A stretch of DNA of 64,000 nucleotides from Streptomyces sp. NBC_01214 (GTDB lineage: Bacteria > Actinomycetota > Actinomycetes > Streptomycetales > Streptomycetaceae): NCBI RefSeq assembly GCF_026340975.1, contig NZ_JAPEOS010000001.1, forward strand, positions 2,885,001 through 2,949,000, read 5' to 3'. The translations under genes and the position numbers were made by a program. The notes under the pieces are model-generated. The model saw only the letters and a program-made list of their open reading frames with translations, did not search any database and was not told where the DNA came from. Below, piece by piece: positions 61,850 through 64,000 of the stretch (the stretch's first letter is position 1; each line of letters opens with the position of its first letter).

Positions 61850-63325
61850 GTGAGCGAACAGCCCCGTCAGCCCCGTCGCAAGCCTGCCCCCGCAGGCGCG
61901 GGTGGCAAGCAGGCCAAGCCCTACCGCCGGCCCCAGAAGGACCCCGTCCGGATGCTGGCCTTCGAGGTGCTGCGGGCGGTGGACGAGCGCGACGCCTACG
62001 CCAACCTCGTACTGCCGCCACTGCTCAGGAAGGCCCGCCAGGACGAGAACTTCCAGGCGCGCGACGCGGCGCTGGCCACCGAGCTGGTCTACGGGACGCT
62101 GCGCCGCCAGGGCACCTACGACGCCGTCATCAAGGCGTGCATTGACCGCCCGCTGCGGGAGGTGGACCCGCCGGTGCTCGACGTGCTCTCGCTCGGCGCC
62201 CACCAGCTGCTCGGCACCCGCATCCCCACGCACGCGGCGGTCTCGGCGAGCGTGGAACTGGCCCGGGTGGTGCTCGGGGACGGGCGCGCCAAGTTCGTGA
62301 ACGCCGTCCTGCGGAAGATCGCCGCGCACGACCTGGACGCCTGGCTGGAGCGCGTCGCCCCGCCCTACGAGGACGACGCCGAGGAACACCTCGCGGTGTA
62401 CCACTCGCACCCCAGGTGGGTCGTCAGCGCCCTGTGGGACTCGCTGGGCGGCGGGCGCGCGGGCATCGAGGACCTGCTGGAGGCCGACAACGAGCGCCCC
62501 GAGGTGACCCTGGTGGCCCGCCCGGGCCGGTCCACTCCGGAGGAACTGCTGGAGGCGGTCGGCGAGGACTCGGCGCTGCCGGGCCGCTGGTCGCCGTACG
62601 CCGTGCGGATGGCCGAGGGCGGCGAACCGGGCGCGCTGGAGGCGGTCCGCGAGGGCCGCGCGGGCGTGCAGGACGAGGGGAGCCAGCTGGTGGCCATGGC
62701 GCTGGCGGCCGCACCGGTCGAGGGCCGCGACGAGCGGTGGCTCGACGGCTGCGCCGGCCCGGGCGGCAAGGCGGCGCTGCTCGCGGCGCTCGCGGCGCAG
62801 CGCGGGGCGTTCCTGCTGGCCTCGGAGAAGCAGCCGCACCGGGCCCGGCTCGTGGAGCGCTCGCTCGCGGGCAACCCGGGCCCGTACCAGGTCATCGCGG
62901 CCGACGGCACCCGCCCGGCATGGCTGCCGGGCTCCTTCGACCGGGTCCTGATGGACGTCCCGTGCTCGGGCCTGGGCGCGCTGCGCCGCCGCCCGGAGGC
63001 CCGTTGGCGCCGCCGCCCGGAGGACCTGGAGGGCTTCGCGCCGCTCCAGCGCGGGCTGCTGCGCGAGGCGCTGTCGGCGGTGCGGGTGGGCGGCATCGTC
63101 GGCTACGCCACGTGCTCGCCGCACCTGGCGGAGACCCGGGTCGTCGTGGACGACGTCCTGAAGGGCCGCGGCGCGGGCCACTCCCCGGTGTCCGCGGAAC
63201 TGATCGACGCGAGGCCCTTCATGGCGGGCGTCCCGGCCCTGGGCGACGGCCCGGACGTCCAGCTGTGGCCCCACTTGCACGGCACGGACGCGATGTACCT
63301 GGCGCTGCTGAGGCGGACGGCGTAG
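61850..63325 (+). CDS. rsmB: 16S rRNA (cytosine-967-C5)-methyltransferase RsmB
   Basis: 491 residues. The N-terminal NusB-like RNA-binding domain (about 35-170: RMLAFEVLRAVDERDAYANLVLPPLL and ELVYGTLRRQGTYD) precedes a SAM-dependent methyltransferase. DGCAGPGGKAALLAAL binds SAM; the two catalytic Cys are in MDVPCSGLGALRRRPEARWR and YATCSPHLAETR. A basic Pro/Lys-rich leader occupies the first 30 residues. GTG 61850. The fmt-rsmB pair is typical. Confidence 0.95.
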   Translation: MSEQPRQPRRKPAPAGAGGKQAKPYRRPQKDPVRMLAFEVLRAVDERDAYANLVLPPLLRKARQDENFQARDAALATELVYGTLRRQGTYDAVIKACIDRPLREVDPPVLDVLSLGAHQLLGTRIPTHAAVSASVELARVVLGDGRAKFVNAVLRKIAAHDLDAWLERVAPPYEDDAEEHLAVYHSHPRWVVSALWDSLGGGRAGIEDLLEADNERPEVTLVARPGRSTPEELLEAVGEDSALPGRWSPYAVRMAEGGEPGALEAVREGRAGVQDEGSQLVAMALAAAPVEGRDERWLDGCAGPGGKAALLAALAAQRGAFLLASEKQPHRARLVERSLAGNPGPYQVIAADGTRPAWLPGSFDRVLMDVPCSGLGALRRRPEARWRRRPEDLEGFAPLQRGLLREALSAVRVGGIVGYATCSPHLAETRVVVDDVLKGRGAGHSPVSAELIDARPFMAGVPALGDGPDVQLWPHLHGTDAMYLALLRRTA

Positions 63326-63583
63326 CCGAGTCGTCGGTCCCCCGTCGTCCGTGGTGGCCCACGGGATGACCCGGGCCGCCACGGCCGCCGGCTCCGCGGG
63401 CTCCGTCTCGAGGCTTCCGCCTTCCGGAGCCCCCGCCGCACCACCCGGACCCGCCCGGCCGGATACCGCCCCCCGGGGTCGCTCGCGCACCACCCGGTCC
63501 CGGCCGTACCGCGCCCGGTCGTCCCGTCCCGTCCTGCGCGGGGCGACTTGCGGGGTCGTGGCCGGAACCCGGTGGGGGCATGG

Positions 63584-63598
63584 CAGGCTTGGGGCATG
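63584..63598 (+). promoter_or_regulatory. Leaderless-type -10 (CAGGCT) for rpe
   Basis: CAGGCT at 63584-63589, then 6 bases, then the ATG at 63596; same geometry as rarA and gmk. Confidence 0.4.
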
Positions 63599-64000
63599 GC
63601 CGCTCAGATTTATCCCAGCATCCTGTCCGCCGACTTCGCCCGACTCGCCGAGGAGGCGAAGGCCGTCGAGGGGGCCGACTGGTTGCACGTCGACGTCATG
63701 GACAACCACTTCGTCCCGAACCTGACCCTCGGCATGCCGATCGTGGAATCGCTGAGCAGGGCCACGGACACCCCGCTGGACCTCCACCTGATGATCGAGG
63801 ACCCGGACCGCTGGGCCCCCCAGTACGTGGAGGCCGGCGCGGGCTCGGTCACCTTCCACGCCGAGGCCGCCGCCGCACCCGTGCGGCTCGCGCGGGAGAT
63901 CCGGGCCAAGGGGGCGCGGGCCTCGATGGCGCTCAAGCCCGCGACGCCGATCGAACAGTACGAGGACATCCTCCCCGAGCTCGACATGTTGCTGATCATG
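63596..64000 (+). CDS. rpe: Ribulose-phosphate 3-epimerase, C-terminus outside window
   Basis: The first 135 codons are present; the gene runs off the right edge. It interconverts ribulose 5-phosphate and xylulose 5-phosphate in the pentose phosphate pathway. The start [16 protein letters not shown], metal ligands H31, D33 (WLHVDVMDN) and H64 ([10 protein letters not shown]) are in place. ATG 63596; a -10 hexamer six bases upstream suggests a leaderless mRNA. The preceding 270 bases after rsmB hold no gene that I can support. Confidence 0.94.
   Translation, partial: MAAQIYPSILSADFARLAEEAKAVEGADWLHVDVMDNHFVPNLTLGMPIVESLSRATDTPLDLHLMIEDPDRWAPQYVEAGAGSVTFHAEAAAAPVRLAREIRAKGARASMALKPATPIEQYEDILPELDMLLIM

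Noticed and set aside
63326..63595. Gene between rsmB and rpe
   Set aside because: Open frames exist on both strands but are Arg/Pro-rich, lack ribosome-binding sites and resemble no family.

Overview
This is 64 kb of a Streptomyces-type chromosome. GC content is very high, GTG and TTG starts are common, and genes pack into tightly overlapping operons. Most decisive are lineage markers: BldD, the streptomycete integration host factor sIHF, a cysteine-free S4, a PIM pathway cluster, and a gene order that matches what I recall of the S. coelicolor core around SCO1528-SCO1464. It is a core housekeeping region. I see no rRNA, tRNA, CRISPR array, insertion sequence, prophage or defence island.

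Layout. 0-4.3 kb: a divergent EF-G-like GTPase (cut by the window edge), then a phosphatidylinositol-mannoside operon (pgsA, acyltransferase, pimA). 4.3-8 kb: two membrane-anchored proteins of unknown function, the PLP synthase pair pdxS-pdxT, and a YebC-family factor. 8-10.6 kb: Holliday-junction genes ruvC-ruvA-ruvB. 10.6-17.5 kb: yajC-secD-secF, then apt and the (p)ppGpp enzyme relA. 17.6-24.1 kb: a DUF349 protein and a membrane cyclophilin on the minus strand, then an MBL-fold hydrolase, hisS, a VKOR-like protein and rarA. 24.2-28.7 kb is the least conserved-looking pocket: two broken genes flank a divergent pair, a DUF2470 gene and rpsD, with a DmdR/IdeR-like iron box between that pair. 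28.7-39 kb: two small proteins, alaS, ruvX, mltG and the aro genes aroE, aroC, aroK, aroB, aroQ, interrupted by a small membrane protein whose gene carries the only in-frame TTA codon I found. 39-42.4 kb: a P-loop protein, an M24 peptidase homologue, efp, nusB and the minus-strand developmental regulator bldD. 43-53.2 kb: the UMP operon pyrR, pyrB, pyrC, a PH-like membrane protein, carA, carB, pyrD, pyrF. 53.5-64 kb: sIHF, gmk, rpoZ, coaBC, metK, priA, a minus-strand HTH protein, fmt, rsmB and the start of rpe.

Regulation visible in the sequence: a PyrR-type RNA hairpin over the pyrR ribosome-binding site; a BldD box and an 8-bp triple repeat upstream of bldD; the iron box; several -10 elements placed 6-7 bases before the start codon, implying leaderless transcripts (rarA, gmk, rpe, priA, the M24 gene); structured leaders before pdxS and mltG; and about ten terminator-like hairpins.

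I found no previously undescribed multi-gene system. The best leads are small: the iron box shared with rpsD, the TTA-containing gene inside the aro cluster, tandem repeats that begin at stop codons (at least four cases), an M24 homologue with altered metal ligands, and the two decaying genes.
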